Source of the DNA: Streptomyces sp. NRRL F-5122
Lineage (GTDB): Bacteria; Actinomycetota; Actinomycetes; Streptomycetales; Streptomycetaceae
DNA length: 64,000 nt
Direction: 5' to 3'
Assembly (NCBI RefSeq): GCF_001507435.1
Contig: NZ_LMWH01000266.1
Coordinates: forward strand, 1 to 64,000
Made by a program: the position numbers and the translations under genes. This document shows, piece by piece, positions 14,802-24,100 of the stretch (position 1 is its first letter; each line of letters opens with the position of its first letter). A model generated the notes under the pieces. The model searched no databases. It was given only the letters and a program-made list of their open reading frames with translations, and was not told the origin of the DNA.

Positions 14802-16271
14802 ATGCCTGAACGCCGTACCGTCGCACTCGTCACCCTTGGCTGCGCCCGTAACGAGGTGGACTCGGAGGAGCTCGCAGGCCGTTTGGAGGCGGACGGCTGG
14901 CAGCTCGTGGAGGACGCCGAGGCCGCCGACGTCGCGGTCGTGAACACCTGTGGCTTCGTCGAGGCCGCGAAGAAGGACTCCGTGGACGCCCTGCTGGAGG
15001 CCAACGACCTCAAGGGCCACGGGAGAACACAGGCCGTCGTGGCGGTGGGCTGCATGGCCGAGCGGTACGGCAAGGAACTGGCCGAGGCCCTCCCGGAGGC
15101 CGACGGCGTCCTCGGCTTCGACGACTACGCGGACATCTCCGACCGCCTCCAGACCATCCTGAACGGCGGCATCCACGCCTCCCACACCCCCCGCGACCGG
15201 CGCAAGCTGCTGCCGATCAGCCCGGCCGAGCGGCAGGAGTCCGCCGCGGCGGTCGCGCTGCCCGGACACGGGCCCGTGGACCTCCCCGAGGGCCTCGCCC
15301 CGGCCTCGGGCCCCCGCGCGCCCCTTCGGCGCCGCCTGGACGGCTCCCCGGTCGCCTCCGTGAAGCTCGCCTCCGGCTGCGACCGGCGCTGCTCCTTCTG
15401 CGCCATCCCGTCCTTCCGTGGCTCCTTCATCTCACGCCGCCCGAGCGACGTGCTGAACGAAACGCGCTGGCTGGCCGAACAGGGCGTGAAGGAGATCATG
15501 CTGGTCTCCGAGAACAACACCTCCTACGGCAAGGACCTGGGTGACATCCGTCTCCTGGAGTCCCTGCTGCCCGAGCTCGCGGACGTGGACGGCATCGAGC
15601 GTGTCCGCGTCAGCTACCTCCAGCCGGCGGAGATGCGGCCCGGCCTGATCGATGTGCTGACCTCGACCCCGAAGGTCGCGCCCTACTTCGACCTGTCCTT
15701 CCAGCACTCGGCGCCCGACGTGCTGCGCGCCATGCGCCGCTTCGGCGACACCGACCGCTTCCTCGAGCTGCTGCACACCATCAGGAGCAAGGCCCCAGAG
15801 GCTGGCGTGCGGTCCAACTTCATCGTGGGCTTCCCCGGTGAGTCCGAGGCCGACTTCGCCGAACTCGAGCGCTTCCTGAACGGTGCGCGGCTGGACGCCA
15901 TCGGCGTCTTCGGCTACTCCGACGAGGAGGGCACCGAGGCCGCGACCTACGACAACAAGCTGGACGAGGACGTCGTGGCCGAGCGGCTGGCCCACATCTC
16001 CCAGCTGGCCGAGGAGCTGGTGTCCCAGCGCGCCGAGGAGCGCGTCGGTGAGACCCTGCAGGTGCTCGTGGAGTCGGTGGACGACGAGGACGGCGCCTAC
16101 GGCCGCGCCGCGCACCAGGCGCCCGAGACGGACGGGCAGGTGCTGTTCACCGGGCGCGAGGGCCTGCGGGTCGGCCGTATGGTCGAGGCGAAGGTGGTCG
16201 GTACGGAGGGTGTCGATCTGGTGGCCGAGCCGCTCGCGAGTTCGCTCGGTCCTGAGGAGGCGGGCAGATGA
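14802..16271 (+). CDS. rimO: ribosomal protein S12 methylthiotransferase RimO
   Basis: The 489-residue radical SAM enzyme shows the MTTase order: an N-terminal UPF0004 domain with [12 protein letters not shown] and two further cluster cysteines (VNTCGF, VGCM), the radical SAM CxxxCxxC in [14 protein letters not shown], and a C-terminal TRAM domain. The LGCARNxVDSE start separates RimO from MiaB, which is also present at 47 kb. It adds a methylthio group to an aspartate of S12. A -10-like TAGTCT (14789-14794) sits seven bases before ATG with no ribosome binding site, pointing to a leaderless message. It heads rimO-pgsA-cinA, with ATGA overlap to the next gene. Confidence 0.95.
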   Translation: MPERRTVALVTLGCARNEVDSEELAGRLEADGWQLVEDAEAADVAVVNTCGFVEAAKKDSVDALLEANDLKGHGRTQAVVAVGCMAERYGKELAEALPEADGVLGFDDYADISDRLQTILNGGIHASHTPRDRRKLLPISPAERQESAAAVALPGHGPVDLPEGLAPASGPRAPLRRRLDGSPVASVKLASGCDRRCSFCAIPSFRGSFISRRPSDVLNETRWLAEQGVKEIMLVSENNTSYGKDLGDIRLLESLLPELADVDGIERVRVSYLQPAEMRPGLIDVLTSTPKVAPYFDLSFQHSAPDVLRAMRRFGDTDRFLELLHTIRSKAPEAGVRSNFIVGFPGESEADFAELERFLNGARLDAIGVFGYSDEEGTEAATYDNKLDEDVVAERLAHISQLAEELVSQRAEERVGETLQVLVESVDDEDGAYGRAAHQAPETDGQVLFTGREGLRVGRMVEAKVVGTEGVDLVAEPLASSLGPEEAGR

Positions 16272-17068
16272 CGGGAATCCCGGCATCCGCGGCGGGTGGC
16301 TCCTCGGCCGCGCGTGGAGCATCCGGGCCAGGAGGCTCGGGGCCGCCCGGCCTGACCGGTGCAAGGGCGGCCAAGGGCGCGTCCGGCCATCAGGCGGCCA
16401 GGACCGACGCGGACACCTCCGGCGACCAGGAGGGCGCGCGCCAGGCGCGAGGCGGCAAACTGACGGCGGCCGCGGTCAACCAGGCCAGCGTCTGGAACGT
16501 CGCCAATCTTCTGACGATGCTCCGGCTGCTCCTCGTGCCGGGTTTTGTCGCGCTGATGCTGGCGGAGGGCGGTTACGACCCGGCCTGGCGCTCGCTAGCC
16601 TGGGCGGCCTTCGCCATCGCCATGATCACCGACCTCTTCGACGGGCATCTGGCCCGCACGTACAACCTCGTCACGGACTTCGGGAAGATCGCCGACCCGA
16701 TCGCCGACAAGGCGATCATGGGTGCGGCGCTGATCTGTCTGTCCGGGCTCGGGGACCTGCCGTGGTGGGTGACGGTGGTGATCCTCGGGCGTGAGCTCGG
16801 CATCACACTGCTCCGCTTCCTGGTGATCCGCTACGGAGTCATTCCGGCGAGCCGTGGCGGCAAGCTGAAGACGCTGACGCAGGGAGTGGCCGTCGGCATG
16901 TATGTGCTGGCGCTCACAGGCTGGCTCGCGACGCTGCGGTACTGGGTGATGGCCGCAGCGATCGTGCTGACCGTCGTCACCGGACTCGACTATGTGAGAC
17001 AGGCCATCGTGCTGCGCAGACGCGGGATCGCCGAGCGACGGACGTCGCCCGAGGAGGCCCAGGGGTGA
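16268..17068 (+). CDS. pgsA: CDP-diacylglycerol--glycerol-3-phosphate 3-phosphatidyltransferase
   Basis: The 266-residue membrane protein carries the CDP-alcohol phosphotransferase signature DG-x2-AR-x8-G-x3-D-x3-D (DLFDGHLAR, then [10 protein letters not shown], about residues 120-145) and four or more hydrophobic segments. It makes phosphatidylglycerol phosphate, the precursor of phosphatidylglycerol and cardiolipin. The first 70 residues are a low-complexity Gly/Ala/Ser-rich extension not typical of the family; the true start could be internal, but the ATG overlaps the rimO stop as ATGA, which supports it. It is coupled to cinA by a GTGA overlap. Confidence 0.95.
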   Translation: MTGIPASAAGGSSAARGASGPGGSGPPGLTGARAAKGASGHQAARTDADTSGDQEGARQARGGKLTAAAVNQASVWNVANLLTMLRLLLVPGFVALMLAEGGYDPAWRSLAWAAFAIAMITDLFDGHLARTYNLVTDFGKIADPIADKAIMGAALICLSGLGDLPWWVTVVILGRELGITLLRFLVIRYGVIPASRGGKLKTLTQGVAVGMYVLALTGWLATLRYWVMAAAIVLTVVTGLDYVRQAIVLRRRGIAERRTSPEEAQG

Positions 17069-17610
17069 ACCACCGGGCCGCCGAGATCGTGCGACTACTC
17101 ACAGTGAGAGGCGAGACGCTCGCCGTCGCGGAGTCGCTGACCGGTGGCCTGGTGGCCGCGGAGATCACAGCGGTGGCCGGGGCCTCCCGGGCCTTCCGGG
17201 GTTCCGTGACCGCCTACGCCACGGATCTGAAGCGGGACGTCCTCGGGGTCGACGCCACCCTTCTGGAGGCACGCGGAGCGGTGGATCCGCAGGTCGCGGC
17301 GCAGATGGCGGCCGGTGTGCGCAAGGCGCTCGGTGCCGACTGGGGGCTGGCGACGACCGGTGTGGCCGGGCCGGACCCCCAGGACGGGCAGCCGGTCGGT
17401 ACGGTCTTCGTCGCGGTGCACGGGCCGTTCGAAGAGGTTTCCGACGAACTCGGTGGCGGCAAAGTGGTCTCGCTGCGGTTGAACGGCGACCGCGCGGAAA
17501 TCCGTATGGAGAGTGTACGGAGCGTGCTCGCACTGCTCCTCAGGGAGCTTGCGGGCGAACAGACTGGGAATGAGCGGGCACAGGATACGGAACAGAACGG
17601 GGGGACTTGA
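17065..17610 (+). CDS. cinA: CinA C-terminal domain protein (nicotinamide-nucleotide amidase type)
   Basis: The 181-residue protein is the stand-alone CinA C-terminal domain: AESLTGGLVAAEIT, FRGSVTAYATDLKRDVLGV and GVAGPDPQDGQPVGTVFVAV. This domain deamidates nicotinamide mononucleotide in the NAD salvage cycle. The N-terminal molybdopterin-binding-like COG1058 domain of full-length CinA is missing, as is usual in actinobacteria. GTG 17065 overlaps the pgsA stop. The pgsA-cinA-clgR order is conserved in actinobacteria. Confidence 0.92.
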   Translation: MNHRAAEIVRLLTVRGETLAVAESLTGGLVAAEITAVAGASRAFRGSVTAYATDLKRDVLGVDATLLEARGAVDPQVAAQMAAGVRKALGADWGLATTGVAGPDPQDGQPVGTVFVAVHGPFEEVSDELGGGKVVSLRLNGDRAEIRMESVRSVLALLLRELAGEQTGNERAQDTEQNGGT

Positions 17611-17719
17611 TGTTTGCAGCCCTGAGTGAACACAACAGCGCTCCCCGCACGGCCGCGGCGCGAGGCGGTACGGTGGGGCGTGAAGGATGCGGTTTCGCGG
17701 TCCGAGGAGGGAGCCACCG

Positions 17720-18097
17720 ATGATTCTGCTCCGTCGCCTGCTGGGTGACGTGCTGCGTCGGCAGCGCCAGCGCCAGGGCCGTACTCTGCGCGAAGTCTCC
17801 TCGTCCGCCCGAGTTTCGCTCGGCTATCTCTCCGAGGTGGAGCGGGGGCAGAAGGAGGCGTCCTCCGAGCTGCTCTCCGCGATCTGCGACGCGCTGGACG
17901 TACGGATGTCCGAGCTCATGCGGGAAGTGAGCGACGAGCTCGCGCTCGCCGAGTTGGCACAGTCGGCAGCGGCACCCGAACCGGTGCCCGCACCGGTACG
18001 TCGTCCCATGCTCAACTCCGTGTCCGTCGCCGGTGTCCCACCGGAACGGGTCACGATCAAGGCGCCTGCCGAGGCAGTGGACGTGGTCGCCGCCTGA
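17720..18097 (+). CDS. clgR: Clp gene regulator ClgR
   Basis: The 125-residue Xre-type regulator has its helix-turn-helix at about residues 15-70 ([25 protein letters not shown]). The sequence and its place after pgsA-cinA match ClgR, the activator of clpP, clpC, lon and its own gene in Streptomyces and corynebacteria, and of LexA-independent DNA-damage promoters in mycobacteria. The C-terminus ends V-V-A-A; terminal alanines make Streptomyces ClgR a ClpP substrate. ATG 17720 has GGAGG about nine bases upstream; the longer frame from 17687 does not. Two genes in this window, recA and lhr, carry the promoter type that mycobacterial ClgR recognises. Confidence 0.9.
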   Translation: MILLRRLLGDVLRRQRQRQGRTLREVSSSARVSLGYLSEVERGQKEASSELLSAICDALDVRMSELMREVSDELALAELAQSAAAPEPVPAPVRRPMLNSVSVAGVPPERVTIKAPAEAVDVVAA

Positions 18098-18365
18098 CAC
18101 TCGCGTGGGTGGGTGAGGTGGCAACGTGTGGAAGAGCCCTGGCCAGGGCTTCTCCGGGAGACCGGGGAGGCCGCGCCGGGGCTCTCGCGCGTCCGGGTGC
18201 CGTCACCTGGCGCGTTCCTCCGGTGAGCGGCGCGCGAGCCGGTCCCGTGCTTCGGCCGCCCGTGTGAGGGCCGTGCGGCCATACGGCCCCGTTTGCCGCG
18301 CCCCGACGGTGCGGCCATGGTGGAAGGGGGGCTCGGGGCCACACGAACGCATGCGGAGGATGCCG

Positions 18366-18836
18366 ATGTACGTCGTGAAGAGCCCGCTGTCCGACACGGA
18401 CCTCAAAATCGTCTCGGAGGCGCTGCAGGGAGCCCTGGTCGATCTGGTCGACCTCTCCCTGGTGGCGAAGCAGGTGCACTGGAACGTGATCGGACCGCGC
18501 TTCCGCTCCATCCACCTGCAACTCGACGAGGTCGTGGACAGTGCACGCCGGCACTCCGACACCGTCGCGGAACGGTCCTCGGCCCTGGGGGTCCCGCCCG
18601 ACGGGCGGGCCCCGACGGTCGCCCAGGGCAGTGGCATCGGCTCTGTGCCCCAGGGCTGGGTCAAGGACACGGATGCGGTGGGCACGCTGGTGGCCGCCCT
18701 GGGGGCGGTGATCGGAGCCATGCGCGAGCGGGTGGTCGCCACCGCCGAGGCCGACCCGGTGAGCCAGGACATATTCCTGGGGATCACCGCGGACCTCGAG
18801 AAGCACCATTGGATGTTCCAGGCGGAGAACGGGTGA
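18366..18836 (+). CDS. dps: Dps family DNA-binding ferritin-like protein
   Basis: The 156-residue protein has the Dps ferroxidase signature AKQVHWNVIGPRFRSIHLQLDEVVD at about residues 30-54, with the expected His and Asp/Glu ligands, and the end EKHHWMF. It should form a dodecamer that binds and oxidises iron and protects DNA. It lacks long tails. ATG 18366 is chosen because GGAGG (18355-18359) is six bases upstream; the same site would abut ATG 18360. The 268 bp before it show no clear promoter. It most resembles the Dps encoded at this position in S. coelicolor (DpsC type). Confidence 0.9.
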   Translation: MYVVKSPLSDTDLKIVSEALQGALVDLVDLSLVAKQVHWNVIGPRFRSIHLQLDEVVDSARRHSDTVAERSSALGVPPDGRAPTVAQGSGIGSVPQGWVKDTDAVGTLVAALGAVIGAMRERVVATAEADPVSQDIFLGITADLEKHHWMFQAENG

Positions 18837-19026
18837 ACGCGGGGCACTGTGGTGCTCCGCACACCGGTGGGGCCGGTGGTGGGGGAGGGTGTGCGCGGGG
18901 TGCGCCCTGTGCGACAGACGCCGGGGGCATGCGCTGGTGCCGGTGCGCCTGTGTGCCGCTGGTGCGCCCTCCTCAGCCGCGACAGGCCGGTCTAGGGTCT
19001 GGTTCCTCGGGTTGGAGGTGACGACC

Positions 19027-19290
19027 ATGGCGAGGCCCACGGCGCGCTGGGGGGCTGCGCTGGCGTTGGGCGCGCTGTGGTGGTGGGGAGTGCTCCGACT
19101 CGTGCTGGCACCCGATGCGGGGGTGCTGGAGGGGGCGGTCGCGACCGGGGGATGGGGACTGAGTCTGCTGCCGGTGCACTGTGTGCCGAAGTCCCGGGCC
19201 GAGGGGGCGGCCGGGTCGGACCAGTGGGCCCGGTCCTGGCGACGGTGGCGTACCGCATGGGGGCGCGGGAGGGGTGCGCAGTCCCGCTGA
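19027..19290 (+). CDS. small conserved membrane protein
   Basis: The 87-residue product has a hydrophobic segment (about 8-25, WGAALALGALWWWGVLRLVL), a second weaker one ending LSLLPVHCVPK, then a basic tail. TTGGAGGTG six bases upstream of ATG 19027 is a strong ribosome binding site, and TAGGGT at 18993-18998 could be a -10. No function can be assigned. Confidence 0.65.
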   Translation: MARPTARWGAALALGALWWWGVLRLVLAPDAGVLEGAVATGGWGLSLLPVHCVPKSRAEGAAGSDQWARSWRRWRTAWGRGRGAQSR

Positions 19291-19396
19291 GAGGGTGGGG
19301 CGCGGACGGGACCGGTGGGATCGTGCCCGGGGGTGTTCAGGGGACCCCCGGAGGGGTCGGCTGCCGGCCCGGCCGCGCCGCACCGCCCACGGGGCG

Positions 19397-20161
19397 TCAC
19401 CAGGGCATCGCGACGCCGCCGTTCGGGCGGAGGATCTGGCCCGTGGTGAACGATGCCGCGTCGCAGGCCAGATGCAGGACCGCGTGGGCGATGTCCACCG
19501 GTTCCCCGACCCGGCCGAGAGGCGACAGGCGCGTCATGAACGCCTCCGTCTGCGCCGCCCGTCCTTCCCCGTGACGGGCGGTCATCGGTGTACGGGTCCA
19601 GCCGGGCGCCACCGCGTTGACCCGGATGCCGTGCCGCCCGACCTCGGCCGCGAGCGTTTTTGTCATCTGCACCACAGCGGCCTTCGCCACGCCGTAGCAG
19701 AGCAGCCCGGGACCGCCGGTGTCGACGGCGCTCGAGGCCATCGTGACGATGCTGCCGCGAGTGCCGTCCGCGATCATGCGCAGTGCGGCCTCCTGGCAGG
19801 CGTGCAGTACGCCCTTGCAGTTGACGGCCAGGACCCGGTCGAGGTCCTCGTCCCGCGTCTCCAGCACCGGACTGCTGTGCATGATGCCGGCGACGGCCGC
19901 CATGATGTCGAGGCCCTCGCAGGACGCGACCGCGCGTTTGAGGTGCGCACGGTCGGTCACATCGAGGTGGTGGGTGCGCGCCGCGCCCCCTCGGTCCTTG
20001 ATCAGGGTCGCGGTCCCGTGCAGACCCTGTGCGTCCTGGTCCGCACAGTGCACGGTGGCGCCCGCCTCCGCGAGCAGCACGGCCGAGGCGCGGCCGATGC
20101 CGCCGGCGGCGCCGGTGACGAATGCGGTGCGTCCGCTGAGGTCGTACGCCGTGACGGCCAT
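19397..20161 (-). CDS. short-chain dehydrogenase/reductase
   Basis: The 254-residue SDR has the cofactor motif TGAAGGIG (about 17-24), DVTD, an NAG-like AVAG, and the catalytic Ser with YGVAK. An Asp (A-D-Q-D) at the end of the second strand favours NAD over NADP. PGWTRTPM and the C-terminal GQILRPNGGVAMPW are typical of classical SDRs. The substrate cannot be predicted. It lies 33 bp downstream of nei on the same strand and may share its transcript. Confidence 0.9.
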   Translation of the reverse strand: MAVTAYDLSGRTAFVTGAAGGIGRASAVLLAEAGATVHCADQDAQGLHGTATLIKDRGGAARTHHLDVTDRAHLKRAVASCEGLDIMAAVAGIMHSSPVLETRDEDLDRVLAVNCKGVLHACQEAALRMIADGTRGSIVTMASSAVDTGGPGLLCYGVAKAAVVQMTKTLAAEVGRHGIRVNAVAPGWTRTPMTARHGEGRAAQTEAFMTRLSPLGRVGEPVDIAHAVLHLACDAASFTTGQILRPNGGVAMPW

Positions 20162-20194
20162 GACAGCGACGGTACGAGCATTTCTGACGGGTCG

Positions 20195-21043
20195 TCAATT
20201 AGTTGTGCGGGGTGGGATGCTGTGACGGTCGGCAGGTCCGTGCGACGGGGACGGAGCCGGGCCGCGCTGGCAGACCGGACACCAGTAGGTGGGACGGTCG
20301 CGGGAGCCGTCGCCCTGATCGGCCACCCGGACGGGAGCGCCGCAGCGGGCGCACGGGCGTGGGGCACGGCCGTAGACGAAGAGGTTCTGCTCGCGCCGCC
20401 CTGTGGTGTTGCGGGCGGGGCGGTCGCGATTGGCCTCCAGGAGCCGCTTGGCGAGATCGGGGAGGCGGGACGCGTACTCGGCCGGAAGATCGCCGACGGC
20501 GAGCCACGGGGTCACCCTGAGCAGGAAGCACAGCTCGCTTTTGTAGACATTGCCGATCCCGGCCAGATTGCGCTGGTCGAGCAGGGCCTCACCGAGTGGG
20601 CGAGCGGGGTCGCTCAGCAGGTTCTCCAGCGCCCTCTCGGGATTCCAGTCCGGGCCGAGGAGATCGGGACCGAGATGGCCCACCACGCGGTGCTCGTCCG
20701 CGGTGCGCAGCAGCTCCAGGACGGGCAGCCGGTAGCCGACGGCGGTGCGGTCGCCGGTGCTGAGGATCGCCCGGATCTGATGGGTGGGGCCGCCGCTCCA
20801 GCGCTGCCCGGGTGTGTAGACCTTCCACACGCCGTCCATCCTCAGATGCGAGTGCAGGGTGAGCCCGCCCTCGACCCGGGTCAGGAGGTGCTTGCCGCGT
20901 GCGGTGACGTCCAGGACGGTACGGCCGGTCAGGTCGGCGGTGGCGTACCTGGGCACTCGGAGGTCGGAACGGGTCAGCACCTTTCCCGCGAGCGCACCGT
21001 GCAGACGCTTCGCGGCTTGGTGGACGGTGTCGCCTTCGGGCAT
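20195..21043 (-). CDS. nei: Fpg/Nei family DNA glycosylase/AP lyase (endonuclease VIII type)
   Basis: The 282-residue protein begins M-P-E-G-D, where Pro2 is the Schiff-base nucleophile and Glu3 the catalytic acid after Met removal. The H2TH region has LLDQRNLAGIGNVYKSE, and the C-terminal zinc finger is CARCGAPV ... YWCPVCQ. PEGD rather than PELPE at the start marks the Nei branch, which removes oxidised pyrimidines. It ends 97 bp after lhr on the same strand, consistent with a repair cluster. Confidence 0.93.
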   Translation of the reverse strand: MPEGDTVHQAAKRLHGALAGKVLTRSDLRVPRYATADLTGRTVLDVTARGKHLLTRVEGGLTLHSHLRMDGVWKVYTPGQRWSGGPTHQIRAILSTGDRTAVGYRLPVLELLRTADEHRVVGHLGPDLLGPDWNPERALENLLSDPARPLGEALLDQRNLAGIGNVYKSELCFLLRVTPWLAVGDLPAEYASRLPDLAKRLLEANRDRPARNTTGRREQNLFVYGRAPRPCARCGAPVRVADQGDGSRDRPTYWCPVCQRGPAPSPSHGPADRHSIPPRTTN

Positions 21044-21140
21044 GGGTCAAGGGTGACACGCCGGGGAGGTGGGAAGGAGGGTGCCCGCATGGAGGTACGG
21101 GCCGTTTCCGTCGCCCTGCCGCGGCCTCCGTGCCGACGTG

Positions 21141-24100
21141 TTATGCCCGGATCCGCAGTCCTCTCGGCGTCGCGATGAAGCCGACTCCCTCCAGCACCAC
21201 GCCGAACGGGGACGAAAGGGCCGCGGCGCCGTTGACGCGTTCCACCGTGACCGTGCCGAGCGAGCCCGCCTTTGCGGCCGCGCCCAGCGCCTCGGCGGCG
21301 GCGCGCACTCGGGGGTCCTCGGTTGCCTTGGCCTCCGGCTCGGACGGCCACACCAGGAGGGTCTTGCCACCCCGCTCCATGTAGAGCGCCAGCTCACCGT
21401 CGACGAGCACGACCAGCGAACCCGCTTTGCGCCCCGGCTTGTGTCCCGCGCCGTCCGGTGGCTCCGGCCACGACAGCGCCGCTCCGTACGCGTTCGCCGG
21501 GTCGGCGGCCGCCAGGACCACGGTCCGGGCCTGGCCCGTGGGGCGGCCGCGCTGCGGCGGAAGACCCGGCCCGTACGGCGCGTAGGGAGCGCGAGGGCCC
21601 GGCCCCGTGGCGGAGGGGCCGGAGCCCGAGCGGGGGCCGCCGAACCCCGGAGCGGACAACGGGTCCCGGCCGATCGCGTCCGGGTCGAAGACATCGCCGA
21701 ACGGGTCGTCCAAGCCGTCGGCGCCGCGGCCGTCGGGATCCGGAGCGCCGACGGGATCGAAGCCGTACGGATGCGCGGCCGTCTCGGGGAAGCCGTTGGC
21801 GAAGCCGTTTCCGGCGGGGGACGTCCCGGGAGCGCCGGGCAACGGCTCGCCCCGCTCGCGTGCGTTCGCCACGGCGCGCAGCCGGTCCACCGCGCCGTCC
21901 ATCGCGAACTGCGCCGCACCCAGACCCTCGACCACATAACCGCGCCGGGCCTGACCGCTCTCCTCGAAGGCGGACAGCACGCGGTACACGGCCGAGAAGC
22001 CGCCCTCCACGCCCTCCGCCGCCACCGCGCCGCGGGTCACCACGCCGTGCCGGTCCAGCAGCGTCCGGGCCAAGGCGTGGGCACGGACGGTGGTGTCCGC
22101 CTCGCGGGCGGGCAGCAGCGACCAACGCCCCGCCACGGTCGGAGGGCCGGTGCGGGACTGGGGGCGGGCGGCGGCCGTCAGCGAGCCGTACCGGCCGCGT
22201 GGCACCGTGCGCTTGGCGCGGTGGGCCGTGGAGCCCGCGGTGCGGCCCGAGCCGAGCAACGACCGCATCGGTGCGAGCGTGTCGTTCGTGAGCCGTCCCG
22301 ACCAGGCCAGGTCCCAGATCGCGTCGGCCAGTTGAGGATCTGTCGCGTCCGGGTGCGTCGTGGCGCGGACCCGGTCGGCGATCTGACGGAAGAACAGGCC
22401 GTAACCGCCGGAGAGGGCATCGAGGACGGACTGGTGGAGCGCCGTCGGCTCCAGGGGGTGAGGAGGCGGCAGCAGCAGGGGCGCGGCATCCGCCAGATAC
22501 AGCGAGACCCAGCCGTCCTTGCCGGGCAGTGCACCGGCGCCTGCCCACACCACCTCGCCGGCGGCCGTGAGCTCGTCCAGCATCGCGGGCGTGTAGTTCG
22601 AGACCCGGGACGGCAGGACGATCTTCTCCAGGGCGGACGCGGGAACGGATGCGCCCTGCAACTGTTCGATCGCACGCACCAGGCCGTCGATGGCGCGCAG
22701 TCCGTGTCCGCTGCCCACGTGCTGCCACTGCGGCAGGAACTGCGCGAGCGCGGCCGGAGGCACGGGCTCCAGCTCGTGCCTCAACGCCGCCAGGGAGCGG
22801 CGCCGCAGTCTGCGCAGCACCGTCGCGTCGCACCACTCCTGGCCGATCCCCGCCGGGTGGAACTCGCCCTGGACGATCCGCCCGGACGCCGCCAGCCGCT
22901 GCAGTGCGCCCTCGGTCACGGCCACCCCGAGGCCGAACCGCGCGGCAGCCGTGGCCGATGTGAAGGGTCCGCGGGTGCGGGCGTAGCGCGCGAGGAGGTC
23001 GCCGAGGGGATCCTTGACCGGTTCGGTGAAGGCTTCCGGGACTCCCACCGGCAGCGCCGTGCCCAACGCGTCGCGCAACCGGCCCGCGTCCTCGACGGCC
23101 GCCCAGTGATCGGCGCCGGCGATGCGGACCCTGATCGCGCGGCGGGCGGCGGCCAGATCCCCGGCCCAGTGCGCGTCGGCGCCCCGCTCCACCAGCTCCG
23201 CCTCGGTGAGCGGGCCAAGCAGCCGCAGCACGTCCGCGACCGACTCGACGTCCTTGACGCGCCGGTCCTCGGTGAGCCACTGAAGCTCGCGCTCCAGCTC
23301 GGTCAGCACCTCGGCGTCGAGCAGCTCGCGCAGCTCCGCCTGGCCCAGCAGCTCGGCCAGCAGCCGGGAGTCCAGCGACAGGGCGGCGGCCCGGCGCTCG
23401 GCGAGCGGGGAGTCCCCCTCGTAGAGGAACTGCGCAACGTATCCGAACAGAAGTGAACGGGCGAAGGGGGACGGTTCGGGGGTGGTGACCTCGACGAGCC
23501 GCACCCTGCGGGACTCGATGTCGCCCATCAGCTCGACCAGCCCCGGGACGTCGAAGACGTCCTGGAGGCATTCGCGGACCGCTTCCAGGACGATCGGGAA
23601 CGAGCCGAACTCACTCGCCACCTGTAGCAGTTGGGCCGCGCGCTGACGCTGCTGCCACAGCGGGGTGCGCCGGCCCGGGTTGCGGCGCGGCAGCAGCAGC
23701 GCACGGGCCGCGCACTCCCGGAACCGGGAGGCGAACAGCGCCGAGCCGCCCACCTGGTCGGTGACGACCTGGTCCACCTCGCCCTTGTCGAAGGCCACGT
23801 CCGCCGCCCCGACGGGTGCCTGCTCGGCGTCGTACTCCGTACCGGCCTTCATCGGCTCCTTGTCGAGCAGGTCCAGGCCCATCAGATCGGCGTCCGGCAG
23901 GCGCAGCACGATGCCGTCGTCGGCGTGCATGACCTGGGCGTCCATGCCGTAGCGCTCGGACAGCCGGGCGCCCAGCGCCAGCGCCCAGGGTGCGTGGACC
24001 TGGGCGCCGAACGGGGAGTGCACCACGACCCGCCAGTCGCCCAGCTCGTCACGGAACCGCTCGACGACGATCGTGCGGTCGTCCGGGATGTGACCGCAGG